Below, piece after piece: positions 41,604-49,402 of a DNA stretch of 64,000 bases. The notes under the pieces are model-generated. The model ran no database searches. It was not told the DNA's origin and saw nothing but the letters and a program-made list of their open reading frames with translations. The position numbers and the translations under genes were made by a program. Position 1 is the stretch's first letter. Every line of letters starts with the position of its first letter. Where the stretch lies: the NCBI RefSeq assembly GCF_965262965.1, contig NZ_OZ253573.1, forward strand, positions 3,286,001 to 3,350,000, read 5' to 3'. Source of the DNA: Poriferisodalis sp965262965. Lineage in GTDB: Bacteria > Actinomycetota > Acidimicrobiia > Acidimicrobiales > Poriferisodalaceae.

Positions 41604-41676
41604 CTTCGTGTCCCCCTGTGCGGCTAGCTCAGCGTTGTGGCGGTGTCGTAGGTGATCCGGATCTGGATCACCTGGG

Positions 41677-42519
41677 TCAGGGCGCCGTCAGCGGCCCGTA
41701 GGAGTCGGGGCGGCGGTCCCGGTAGAAGGCCCACTGGTTGCGGACCTCGTCGACCATCTCGAGGTCGAGGTCGCACACCACGAGCTCGTCCTTTTGGTCC
41801 GACGCGGCCTTGTCCACGATCTGGCCGCGCGGGTTGGCGAAGTACGACGTGCCGTAGAAGTCGTTGTCGCCGAGCGGCTCGACGCCGACCCGGTTGATGG
41901 CACCGACGTAGTACATGTTCGCCGCCGCAGCGGAGGTCTGCTCCAGCTGCCACAGGTAGGCGGACAGTCCACGGCTGGTGGCGGAGGGGTTGAACACGAT
42001 CTCTGCTCCGGCGAGTCCGAGGGCCCGCCAGCCTTCGGGGAAATGGCGGTCGTAGCAGATGTACACGCCGACGGTGCCGACTGCGGTCTCAAATACGGGG
42101 TAGCCGAGGTTGCCGGGTCGGAAATAGAACTTCTCCCAGAACCCCTTGACCTGCGGGATGTGATTCTTGCGGTACTTGCCGAGATATGTCCCGTCGGCGT
42201 CGATCACGGCTGCGGTGTTGTACAGGAATCCGGCCTTCTCGCGCTCGTACATGGGCACGACCAGAACCATCTCGTGCTGGGCCGCGAGCTCACAGAAGCG
42301 CTTGGTGGTCGGGCCATCGGGGATGGCTTCCGCGTAGGAGTAGTACTCGGCGTCTTGCACCTGGCAGAAGTAGGGCCCGTAGAACAACTCTTGGAAGCAC
42401 ATCACCTTGGCGCCTGCGGCGGCCGCCTCGGCGACGTGCTTGTCGTGGAGCTCGATCATGGAGTCCTTGTCGCCCGTCCAGGCCACCTGGACGATTGCGG
42501 CGGTCACCGTTCGTGCCAT
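41677..42519 (-). CDS. nitrilase-superfamily amidohydrolase, beta-ureidopropionase-like
   Basis: A 280-residue protein from the ATG at 42519 with GGAGG just upstream. The Glu-Lys-Cys triad is visible in CFQELFYGPYF, YRKNHIPQVKGFWEKFYFRPG and VYICYDRHFPEGWR. The FWEKFYFRPGN stretch fits beta-ureidopropionase and N-carbamoylputrescine amidase-type members, which remove CO2 and ammonia from N-carbamoyl amines. As first gene of the operon it should take the product of the adjacent dihydropyrimidinase, yielding beta-alanine or another amino acid. Confidence 0.9.
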   Translation of the reverse strand: MARTVTAAIVQVAWTGDKDSMIELHDKHVAEAAAAGAKVMCFQELFYGPYFCQVQDAEYYSYAEAIPDGPTTKRFCELAAQHEMVLVVPMYEREKAGFLYNTAAVIDADGTYLGKYRKNHIPQVKGFWEKFYFRPGNLGYPVFETAVGTVGVYICYDRHFPEGWRALGLAGAEIVFNPSATSRGLSAYLWQLEQTSAAAANMYYVGAINRVGVEPLGDNDFYGTSYFANPRGQIVDKAASDQKDELVVCDLDLEMVDEVRNQWAFYRDRRPDSYGPLTAP

Positions 42520-42646
42520 GTGGTGCCTCCCTCGCTCGATCGCAGGACGTGTATCCGTGGTGAATGGAAAAAAGGCAGCATAGATCAGGGCGCAGAGGGG
42601 CTTGTCCCCCCGACGCGCACCGGCCCGGATGGGGCAGGATGTACCG
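42520..42646. promoter_or_regulatory. divergent promoter region between the ureide operon and the MFS-P450 operon
   Basis: 127 bp between the outward-facing starts at 42519 (minus) and 42647 (plus). An AT-richer patch (GGTGAATGGAAAAAAGGCAG) lies in its left part. No operator palindrome was recognised. A shared regulator is possible but no regulator gene is adjacent. Confidence 0.45.
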
Positions 42647-43942
42647 ATGTCCAAACGGCGCACCGCCTTCCGTGGTTGGAAGGTGGTGACCGCGGGAGGA
42701 ATCACACAAGGCCTTCAGGCCGCCTTGGTGATGCACGCGATGGGCTCATACCTGGTCGAGCTCGAGAAGGAATTCGGCTGGAGCAAGACTGCCCTTTCAG
42801 GTGCGTTCGCCATGAACCGTGCCGAGACGGCGCTGCTGGGGCCCGCCCAAGGCTGGCTGCTCGATCGCTTCGGGCCTCGGGCCATTGCTCGAACCGGGGC
42901 CGTGTTCATGGCAATCGGCTTCGTCGCGTTCAGCCAGATCCAATCGCTGTGGCAGTTCTACGGCGCATTCCTGTTGCTGGCAATCGGAACCGGCTTCTGC
43001 GGTTTCTTGACCGTCACGGTCTCGATCGTGCGCTGGTTCGAGCGGCTGCGGGCACGAGCGCTGGCAATCGGCGGCATGGGCCTCGCCCTCGGCGGCATGG
43101 GCGTGCCGCTCGTGGTGCTGTCGTTCTCACGCTTCGGCTGGCGCACCACCGCGGCGGTGTCCGGTGTCGGGGGCGCCCTTGTGGCTTGGTGGCTTGCGAA
43201 GTACCTCGAAGGACGGCCCGAGGACTACGGCCAAGAGGTGGACGGCGGTGCCGTCGTTGTGGCCAATCGCCGCACGGTGCGCGCCGAGGGACTCTCCGAC
43301 ATCCACTTCACGGCCTCCGAGGCCGTGCGCACGCGTGCGTTCTGGATGATCTCGCTCGGGCACATGAGCGCGTTGCTGGTGGTCGGTGCCGTCATGGCCC
43401 ACCTCCAGCTCTACCTGACGGCTGAACGGGGGTACTCGCTGCAGCGCGCCAGCTTCGTCGCTGCTGCACTGCCGCTGATGCAATTGGCCGGCATGGCCGT
43501 CGGAGGCTGGCTGGGCGACCGGGTCAACAAACGACTCATCGCGTCGATCGCCATGCTCGGACACTCTGCTGGCTTGCTGCTGTTGGCCTGGGCACCGAAC
43601 TTGACGGTCATTGTGGCGTTCTTGTTGCTGCACGGGTTGGCGTGGGGGGCGCGAGGCCCACTCATGCAAGCGTTGCGTGCCGACTACTTCGGCTCGTCGT
43701 CGTTCGCGGCGATCATGGGAATCAGCTCGGTCATCGTGATGATGGGACCGGTCGTCGGCCCGCTGGCGGCCGGCTGGCTGGCGGACATGACCGGCAGCTA
43801 TGCCTTCGGCTTTGTCGCACTCGCAATCTTGACGGGCATGGGAATGCTGTTCTTTGTGTTTGCCAAGCCGCCCGCTCCGCCGATCCGCCCGACGGGCGGC
43901 TCAGCGAGCATCGATTCTCCCCAGCGCCAGGTGGCAGGCTGA
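42647..43942 (+). CDS. MFS transporter
   Basis: A 431-residue protein from the ATG at 42647 with twelve predicted helices. The MFS loop motif between helices 2 and 3 is LLGPAQGWLLDRFGPR. A central loop (about residues 190-225) separates the halves, and GGWLGDRVNKRLI is the second-half counterpart of the loop motif. It resembles monocarboxylate/oxalate-type transporters. It likely imports the substrate of the following catabolic genes, since the P450 start is only 5 nt past its stop. Confidence 0.9.
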   Translation: MSKRRTAFRGWKVVTAGGITQGLQAALVMHAMGSYLVELEKEFGWSKTALSGAFAMNRAETALLGPAQGWLLDRFGPRAIARTGAVFMAIGFVAFSQIQSLWQFYGAFLLLAIGTGFCGFLTVTVSIVRWFERLRARALAIGGMGLALGGMGVPLVVLSFSRFGWRTTAAVSGVGGALVAWWLAKYLEGRPEDYGQEVDGGAVVVANRRTVRAEGLSDIHFTASEAVRTRAFWMISLGHMSALLVVGAVMAHLQLYLTAERGYSLQRASFVAAALPLMQLAGMAVGGWLGDRVNKRLIASIAMLGHSAGLLLLAWAPNLTVIVAFLLLHGLAWGARGPLMQALRADYFGSSSFAAIMGISSVIVMMGPVVGPLAAGWLADMTGSYAFGFVALAILTGMGMLFFVFAKPPAPPIRPTGGSASIDSPQRQVAG

Positions 43943-43947
43943 ACCCG

Positions 43948-45336
43948 ATGCCCGCAACAATCGACGCGCCAGGCGGTGCCGAAGTTGCCCCGGACCCGAC
44001 GCCACTGTTCGACCCGCGCACGTATCTCGACGGCGTGCCCCATGACCTGATCGCAGAGCTGCGAGCGCACGCTCCGGTGGGGTGGATCGGTGAGCCCGAG
44101 CTGATGGGCTGGGAACCCGGACCTGGGTTTTGGGCGGTGCTCACCCACGAGCTGGTGAATCGGGTGCTCCGCGACGCAGCGACGTTCTCGTCGCACTTCG
44201 GCGGGACGCAGATCCGCGACCCGAAGACGGCCGAGATGCTCGCGTTCGTCCAGCGCATGATGCTGAACCAAGACCCGCCGCAGCACACGCGTCTGCGCCG
44301 GCTTCTCATGCGCTCGTTCACGCCGAGCGCTGTCGCCGAACTCGAGGCCACCATCTCGGATCGGGCCACGACGCTTGTGGACAATGTGGTGCACTTGGGC
44401 CGCGCCGACTTCGCGACCGACGTCTCCGCCGAGCTTCCGCTGCTGACGCTCGCGGACATCATGGGCGTCCCTACCGAAGACCGCATGCTGCTGTTCGACT
44501 GGTCGAATCGGGTCATCGGCTACCAGGACGCCGAGTACGCGGTTTCCGACGCATTCGACCCGGCTGCGGGAACCGAGATGGCGAAGCGCTCGCGTGAGGT
44601 GCGCGTCCGGATCCGACCCGGCGCGGACGGTCGTATGCCTGACCCTCGGTCGCGAGAGGGCCTGGCCGACATGTACTCGTACGCGCATGATCTCGCCGAG
44701 CACAAGCGTGCGAACCCCGGGTCCGACGTGGTGTCGATCCTGCTGGCCGCTCCCGATGACGAGGGCGGCATCACCAACGACGAGTTCGAGACGATGTTCT
44801 TCCTGTTCGCCGTAGCGGGCAACGAGACACTGCGCAACGGCATCCCGGGGGGCCTGTGGGCGCTGCTGCACCACCCTGACCAGATGGCAAGGCTCATCGC
44901 GGACCGTTCGCTGCTGCCGGGTGCAATCGAGGAGATGCTGCGGTTCATGCCGCCGGTGGTGCACTTCCGGCGCACCGCCACTCGCGACACCGAGCTCGGC
45001 GGGCGCGAGGTGCGAGCGGGCGACAAGGTGGTCGTGTTCCACGTCGCGGCGAATCGGGATCCGGCCGTCTTCGCGGATCCAGATAGATTCGACATCGAAC
45101 GCAGCCCCAACGACCACTTGACTTTCGGCGCCGGACCGCACTTTTGTTTGGGAGCGCATCTTGCGAGGCGGCAGATGACCGCCATGTTCACTGAGGCGCT
45201 GTGGCGGCTGCCGAACCTGCGACTGGACCGCGATCCGGCTCGGCCGCCAGAGCGCCTGCTGTCGAACTTCCAGCACGGCTTCAAGCACCTGCCGGTGGTG
45301 TGGGACACAGACGGCCACACTGCGGAGGCGCAATGA
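43948..45336 (+). CDS. cytochrome P450
   Basis: A 462-residue soluble P450 from the ATG at 43948. Oxygen-activation helix FAVAGNETLRNG (AGxET form), ExxR in EEMLRFMPPV, and haem loop FGAGPHFCLGAHLARRQM with the ligand Cys at residue 400. It resembles bacterial CYP families acting on steroids, terpenoids or fatty acids (CYP125/CYP142-like class), but the substrate is open. The stop overlaps the ATG of the LLM gene (ATGA). It needs a ferredoxin and reductase that are not encoded nearby. Confidence 0.93.
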   Translation: MPATIDAPGGAEVAPDPTPLFDPRTYLDGVPHDLIAELRAHAPVGWIGEPELMGWEPGPGFWAVLTHELVNRVLRDAATFSSHFGGTQIRDPKTAEMLAFVQRMMLNQDPPQHTRLRRLLMRSFTPSAVAELEATISDRATTLVDNVVHLGRADFATDVSAELPLLTLADIMGVPTEDRMLLFDWSNRVIGYQDAEYAVSDAFDPAAGTEMAKRSREVRVRIRPGADGRMPDPRSREGLADMYSYAHDLAEHKRANPGSDVVSILLAAPDDEGGITNDEFETMFFLFAVAGNETLRNGIPGGLWALLHHPDQMARLIADRSLLPGAIEEMLRFMPPVVHFRRTATRDTELGGREVRAGDKVVVFHVAANRDPAVFADPDRFDIERSPNDHLTFGAGPHFCLGAHLARRQMTAMFTEALWRLPNLRLDRDPARPPERLLSNFQHGFKHLPVVWDTDGHTAEAQ

Positions 45337-46409
45337 CCAGCGCGCACAGCGATGGCTGCACCATGAGCACCGACACGCTGGTCGCGCAGCCGCGAGCTGG
45401 CGGCGGTGTGCCGCCACTGCGTGTCGGTGTGACTCCTGACGTCAAGCTGTGGTCGCGCCCCTGGGCGGAGCGTCGCGAGATGGTCGAACTCGTCGCCGAC
45501 GCCGGCATCGACACCATGTTCTTCGCCGATCACGTCAGCTTTCGGATCGGCCATGGCAACGACGGCATGGTCACCGCGGCCGCACTGGCAAACCTTCATC
45601 CAGACTTGGGCGTCTACCTCGGTGTGTACCTGCTGCCGTTGCGGCATCCGGTCCCCGTGGCACGTCAGCTTGCAAACCTGGCCGAGATGGCTCCGGGACG
45701 CATCAGCTTTGGCGTTGGCATCGGCGGAGACGACCGGCACGAGGTGGAGGTATGCGGAGTCGACCCTCGCACACGAGGCCGGCGCACCGACGAATCGCTC
45801 GACATCGTGCTGCGGCTGCTGCGCGGGGACACGGTGAGCCACGACGGCGAGTTCTTCTCGATTGACGCCGCTCGGATCGTGCCGATACCCGATCCGCCCA
45901 TCCCGACCTATGTGGGCGGCAGATCCGATTCCGCCATCCGGCGAGCGGGTCGCTTCGCCGATGGTTGGCTCGGCATCTGGTGCACGATCGAGCATTACCA
46001 GGCGGCGCTGAAGCTCTACGCCGAGACGGCTGAGACCGAGCGGGCCGTCCCGGGTGGGGTCCCGGATGTGCCCGACCATGGCATCCAGTTGTGGGTCGGC
46101 ATCGCCGATGACCGGGCGCAGGCGGCGAGCTGTGTCGGCCCCGAGCTCGAACGCTTCTATCGTGTGCCCTTCAAGGCCTTCGAGAAATACACGCCGTATG
46201 GCACCGTGGACGACATCGTGGACTTCTTCCAGCCATACCTCGAGGCGGGCTGCCGGCACGTGAACATGACCCCGTGCGGTCCCGACCCCAATGAGGCGAT
46301 ACTTGCGGCGGGGGAAGTGGCACGGCGCCTGCGGCAGGCAGATCCGCTGGCGGCGATGGCGGCTGCGCGACGGTGCCGCGGCCCGGAGCAGGGGAGCGAC
46401 GCGCGATGA
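45333..46409 (+). CDS. LLM-class oxidoreductase (F420 or FMN)
   Basis: A 358-residue luciferase-like protein from the ATG at 45333, coupled to the P450 gene (ATGA). MVELVADAGIDTMFFADHVSF, LLPLRHPVPVARQLANLAEMAPGRISFGVGIGGDDRHE and PTYVGGRSDSAIRRAGRFADGWLG follow the family pattern. An ATG at 45363 would remove ten residues. Its stop overlaps the next start by ATGA, so P450, LLM enzyme and dioxygenase are translated as a coupled set. Confidence 0.88.
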   Translation: MTSAHSDGCTMSTDTLVAQPRAGGGVPPLRVGVTPDVKLWSRPWAERREMVELVADAGIDTMFFADHVSFRIGHGNDGMVTAAALANLHPDLGVYLGVYLLPLRHPVPVARQLANLAEMAPGRISFGVGIGGDDRHEVEVCGVDPRTRGRRTDESLDIVLRLLRGDTVSHDGEFFSIDAARIVPIPDPPIPTYVGGRSDSAIRRAGRFADGWLGIWCTIEHYQAALKLYAETAETERAVPGGVPDVPDHGIQLWVGIADDRAQAASCVGPELERFYRVPFKAFEKYTPYGTVDDIVDFFQPYLEAGCRHVNMTPCGPDPNEAILAAGEVARRLRQADPLAAMAAARRCRGPEQGSDAR

Positions 46410-47314
46410 GCATGACAGCAGCTCAGGAGCTGATCGCATCAGGTGGTCTCGAAGCGCGGCCGCTTGCGGGCGCGCTCGGTGCCGAGTTGTGGGCCGCGGA
46501 CGGCAGCCCGCTCAACCTCGCCGAGCTCGACTCCCACCCCGATGGGGGCAGGCTCAGTGCCGCAATCCGCGAGGCGCTGTGCACGTATCACGTGGTGGTC
46601 GTTCGGGACCAGCACATGACAGCTCCCGATGTCGCCCGATTCGGCCGGCGCTTCGGCGACTTGGAACGGCATCCGTACCTCGGAGGCACCGACGAGGCGC
46701 CGGACGTTGTGCCGGTCATCAAGGAGCCACACGAGACAGTCAACTTCGGCGGCGGATGGCACTCGGAGATGTCGTTCCTCGAGTGCCCGCCGATGGCGAC
46801 CGCGCTGTACGCGGTGGAGGTGCCGCGCTTCGGCGGGGACACGTTGTTCGCGAACCAGCAGGCTGCTTACCGGGGTCTGTCGGACACCATGAAGGGCATT
46901 GCGGAGGGCCTGAGCGCGGTGCACTCCGCAGCGAGCCAATACGGGCGGGGCGGAGACTCGGATCGCCACGCCGGCCGCCGCAGCTCGATGGCAGTCGAAG
47001 TTTCTCAAGACGCGCATTCCACCGTGACCCATCCGGTGGTGCGCACTCATCCTGAGACTGCGGCGAAGGCGCTGTACGTCAACCGGCCCTTCACCGAGGC
47101 TCTGTGTGGCATGCGCCGACACGAATCCAAGGCGCTGCTCGACCTTTTGTTCGACCACTCAACCCACGAGCACTACACGTGCCGAGTGCGCTGGGAGCCG
47201 GGCACGCTCACCATGTGGGACAACCGCAGCGTTCAGCACTACGCGCTGAACGACTACCACGGCCAGCGGCGCCACATGTTGCGAGTGACGATCGCCGGGG
47301 ACCGCCCGCGCTGA
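46406..47314 (+). CDS. TauD/TfdA-family Fe(II)/2-oxoglutarate dioxygenase
   Basis: A 302-residue protein. VVVRDQHMTAPDVARFGRRFGDLERHPYLGG opens the fold. The first iron-binding motif is WHSEMSFLECPP, so the usual HxD is HxE here. TMWDNRSVQHYALNDYHGQRRHMLRVTIAGDRP supplies the distal His and the Arg that binds 2-oxoglutarate. These enzymes hydroxylate alpha-keto-acid or sulfonate/aryloxy substrates, often cleaving them. It starts within ATGA of the LLM stop and is followed by a CoA-transferase gene. Confidence 0.9.
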   Translation: MSMTAAQELIASGGLEARPLAGALGAELWAADGSPLNLAELDSHPDGGRLSAAIREALCTYHVVVVRDQHMTAPDVARFGRRFGDLERHPYLGGTDEAPDVVPVIKEPHETVNFGGGWHSEMSFLECPPMATALYAVEVPRFGGDTLFANQQAAYRGLSDTMKGIAEGLSAVHSAASQYGRGGDSDRHAGRRSSMAVEVSQDAHSTVTHPVVRTHPETAAKALYVNRPFTEALCGMRRHESKALLDLLFDHSTHEHYTCRVRWEPGTLTMWDNRSVQHYALNDYHGQRRHMLRVTIAGDRPR

Positions 47315-47330
47315 CGAGCATCGGGAGCAG

Positions 47331-48539
47331 ATGCCGATGAGACCATTGCAGGGCATTCGAGTGCTGGACATGAGTCGGGTGCTCGCGGGACCGTTCGCTG
47401 GCCGGATCCTCAGCGATCTGGGCGCCGACGTCGTCAAGGTGGAGCCTCCCGAGGGCGACGTGACGCGGCTGTGGGGCAAGAACCGGGCCGGGTTGGCGGG
47501 CTTCTACACCCAGCAGAATGTGGGTAAGCGCAATCTCTGCATCGATCTGCGCGCCGAGGGCGGCCCAGAGCTGGTCAAGCGACTTGCGGCGCAGGCCAAC
47601 GTGCTGATCGAGAACTTCCGTCCCGGAGTGATGGAACGACAGGGGCTGTCGTTCGCCGAACTCTCCGAGGCGAACCCTGCGCTGGTGATGCTGTCGATCA
47701 GCGGCTTCGGGCACGGAGGCCCGGAATCGCACCGTGCTGCCTACGCGCCGATCCTTCATGCTGAGTCCGGTTGGCTCGCTCGTTCAGCCGAGGCCAACTC
47801 CGGGCCGGTCGAGGACTTGAATCTTGCGGTCGCGGACACCAACGCGTCACTGCACGGCGCGATCGGCATCCTCGCAGCGCTGCGAGTGGCCGAACAGACC
47901 GGCTGCGGCCAGCACGTCGACATCGCCATGCTGGACACCTTCTTGGCGACCGACGAGGGCAGCCACCTTGCGCTCGACGGGTTGCGCTACAAGCCGAACG
48001 GCGGCTTGGTGTGGCAGGGCACCGGTGGTCCCATCCTCACAGCGGGTGACTTCCGTTGGATCTGGAAGCAGCTCAGCGAGGTCCACGGCGTCGCTGACAC
48101 GTCGCCGCCCGATGCCGACATCCCGACGAAACGGGCGTATCGCACTGACGCGATCAACGCGTTCTTGCGTTCGTTCGCGACCCGCGACGAAATGCTGGCA
48201 GCGCTCGACGCGGCGAACCTTGCGTGGGGTGACGTCAAGACCACCGCCGATGCCTACGACTCGCCGACTGCGCTGCACCGCGGTTCATCCGTCGAGATCG
48301 ACGCGCGCGACGGCGGCACCCGTCGCGTCCCGCAGACGCCGTATCGCTTCAGCGGAACCACAGCGCAAACATCAGCGAAGTCCGGGGTCGCGCCCGACGC
48401 CATGGCGTCTCACCTTGGCGAGCACAACGCCACCGTTCTCGCTGAATGGCTCGGTTCGGGACGAGCCGAAGTCGACGCGCTTGGCCAAGCGGGAGTACTG
48501 CTCGAAGATGCACACGCGGCCCAGGCGCAGCGTCCTTGA
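47331..48539 (+). CDS. class III CoA-transferase (CaiB/BaiF family)
   Basis: A 402-residue protein. LQGIRVLDMSRVLAGPFAGRILSDLGADVVKVEPP is the family N-terminus. VGKRNLCIDLRAEGG and ANVLIENFRPGVMERQGL bind CoA, and VADTNASLHGAIGILAALRVAEQTGCGQHVDIAMLD contains the Asp that forms the anhydride with substrate. It moves CoA between carboxylic acids. As last gene of the MFS-P450-LLM-dioxygenase run it probably activates the acid being degraded. A spacing of 16 nt fits one transcript. Confidence 0.92.
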   Translation: MPMRPLQGIRVLDMSRVLAGPFAGRILSDLGADVVKVEPPEGDVTRLWGKNRAGLAGFYTQQNVGKRNLCIDLRAEGGPELVKRLAAQANVLIENFRPGVMERQGLSFAELSEANPALVMLSISGFGHGGPESHRAAYAPILHAESGWLARSAEANSGPVEDLNLAVADTNASLHGAIGILAALRVAEQTGCGQHVDIAMLDTFLATDEGSHLALDGLRYKPNGGLVWQGTGGPILTAGDFRWIWKQLSEVHGVADTSPPDADIPTKRAYRTDAINAFLRSFATRDEMLAALDAANLAWGDVKTTADAYDSPTALHRGSSVEIDARDGGTRRVPQTPYRFSGTTAQTSAKSGVAPDAMASHLGEHNATVLAEWLGSGRAEVDALGQAGVLLEDAHAAQAQRP

Positions 48540-48662
48540 CCGAAACGGCGAACATCGGGCCCACGAGGGCTGTCGTGCGGGAGTCTCGACGCGATGCGGC
48601 GCGATGCTCAGCGGAGAGGTCCCAAGCCGTCGGCGACGCCCGCCTCGGGGTGCAGACGTGAT

Positions 48663-48688
48663 GGAACCGAATCGTGGTTCCCGGCGTC
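48663..48688 (+). promoter_or_regulatory. ECF-type promoter (GGAACC-N16-CGTC)
   Basis: GGAACC at 48663-48668 and CGTC at 48685-48688 are separated by exactly 16 bp, the standard spacing and consensus of ECF sigma promoters. It lies 34 bp before the ATG of the ECF sigma gene at 48722, the right place for autoregulation. Confidence 0.75.
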
Positions 48689-48721
48689 TCTATTGGCAGG
48701 CAGTCTTAGCGGGGACCTCTG

Positions 48722-49402
48722 ATGTCTGGCGTGCTCATCGCTTCAATTCCCATCCCATCGATGCCCAGCGCACTGATGCCCAGCGCACTGATGCCCAGCG
48801 CACTGATGCAGTTGCACAAGCAATACCGCCCCGCGCTGATCGGCACCAGACCGATGTCCAGTTCCGCTGACGACGCAGCGTCGTCGGACGCGCCCGCCGC
48901 CCACGCAGTGGTGGTTGCACGGTTCGACGACTTCTATGTCGCGCATCGCGATGAAATGGCGCGTGCGCTGGGACTGGCACTGCGCGATGCCGCGCTGGGC
49001 GCAGAGGCCGCTGACGAGGCATTCGCCCGGGCGTGCCAGCGCTGGGGGAGCGTCAGCACGTACTCGAGCCCGCAAGGGTGGGTCTACCGGGTCGGGCTGA
49101 ACTGGGCCCGATCGTGGTTGCGTCGCGTTCAGCGCGAGCGCGAGCGGCGGCCGTTGCTTGCCCAGCCTCACGCTATTGAGGATCGGCCACGAGATCTGGA
49201 CCTCGAGCACGCGCTGGAAAGCCTCAATGACGCGCACCGCGCGGTGATCGTGGCGCGCTTCTACCTCGACTGGTCCGTCGCGGAGACCGCGACGGCACTC
49301 GGCATCGCGTCCGGCACGGTCAAGAGCAGGCTCAGCCGCGGATTGGAGCAGTTGCGAGCGGTTCTGGAGGATTCGACGGCAGCGGGAGGTGAGGTTCGAT
49401 GA
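48722..49402 (+). CDS. ECF-family RNA polymerase sigma factor
   Basis: Up to 226 residues from the ATG at 48722, which has GGGGA 6 nt upstream and follows the ECF promoter. An ATG at 48854 without SD would give 182 residues. The N-terminal 45 residues contain a triple MPSAL repeat. Region 2 runs from FDDFYVAHRDEMARALGLAL to SPQGWVYRVGLNWARSWLRR, and region 4 from LEHALESLNDAHRAVIVARFYLDWSVAETATALGIASGTVKSRLSRG. It overlaps the next gene by ATGA. Its partner is a membrane protein with a short cytoplasmic start, as for anti-sigma factors, so it likely responds to an envelope signal. Confidence 0.9.
   Translation: MSGVLIASIPIPSMPSALMPSALMPSALMQLHKQYRPALIGTRPMSSSADDAASSDAPAAHAVVVARFDDFYVAHRDEMARALGLALRDAALGAEAADEAFARACQRWGSVSTYSSPQGWVYRVGLNWARSWLRRVQRERERRPLLAQPHAIEDRPRDLDLEHALESLNDAHRAVIVARFYLDWSVAETATALGIASGTVKSRLSRGLEQLRAVLEDSTAAGGEVR
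48761..48805 (+). repeat. three perfect 15-bp repeats with in-frame ATG codons
   Basis: ATGCCCAGCGCACTG occurs three times in tandem and encodes MPSAL three times. It is in frame with the sigma factor gene, between its first ATG (48722) and the conserved domain, giving several possible internal starts. Confidence 0.95.

Noticed and set aside
43798..45417. 539-residue antisense frame over the P450 gene
   Set aside because: Antisense shadow of a P450 with complete haem and I-helix motifs.
44520..46439. 639-residue antisense frame over the P450 and LLM genes
   Set aside because: Overlaps two coupled genes with recognised domains; no domain of its own.
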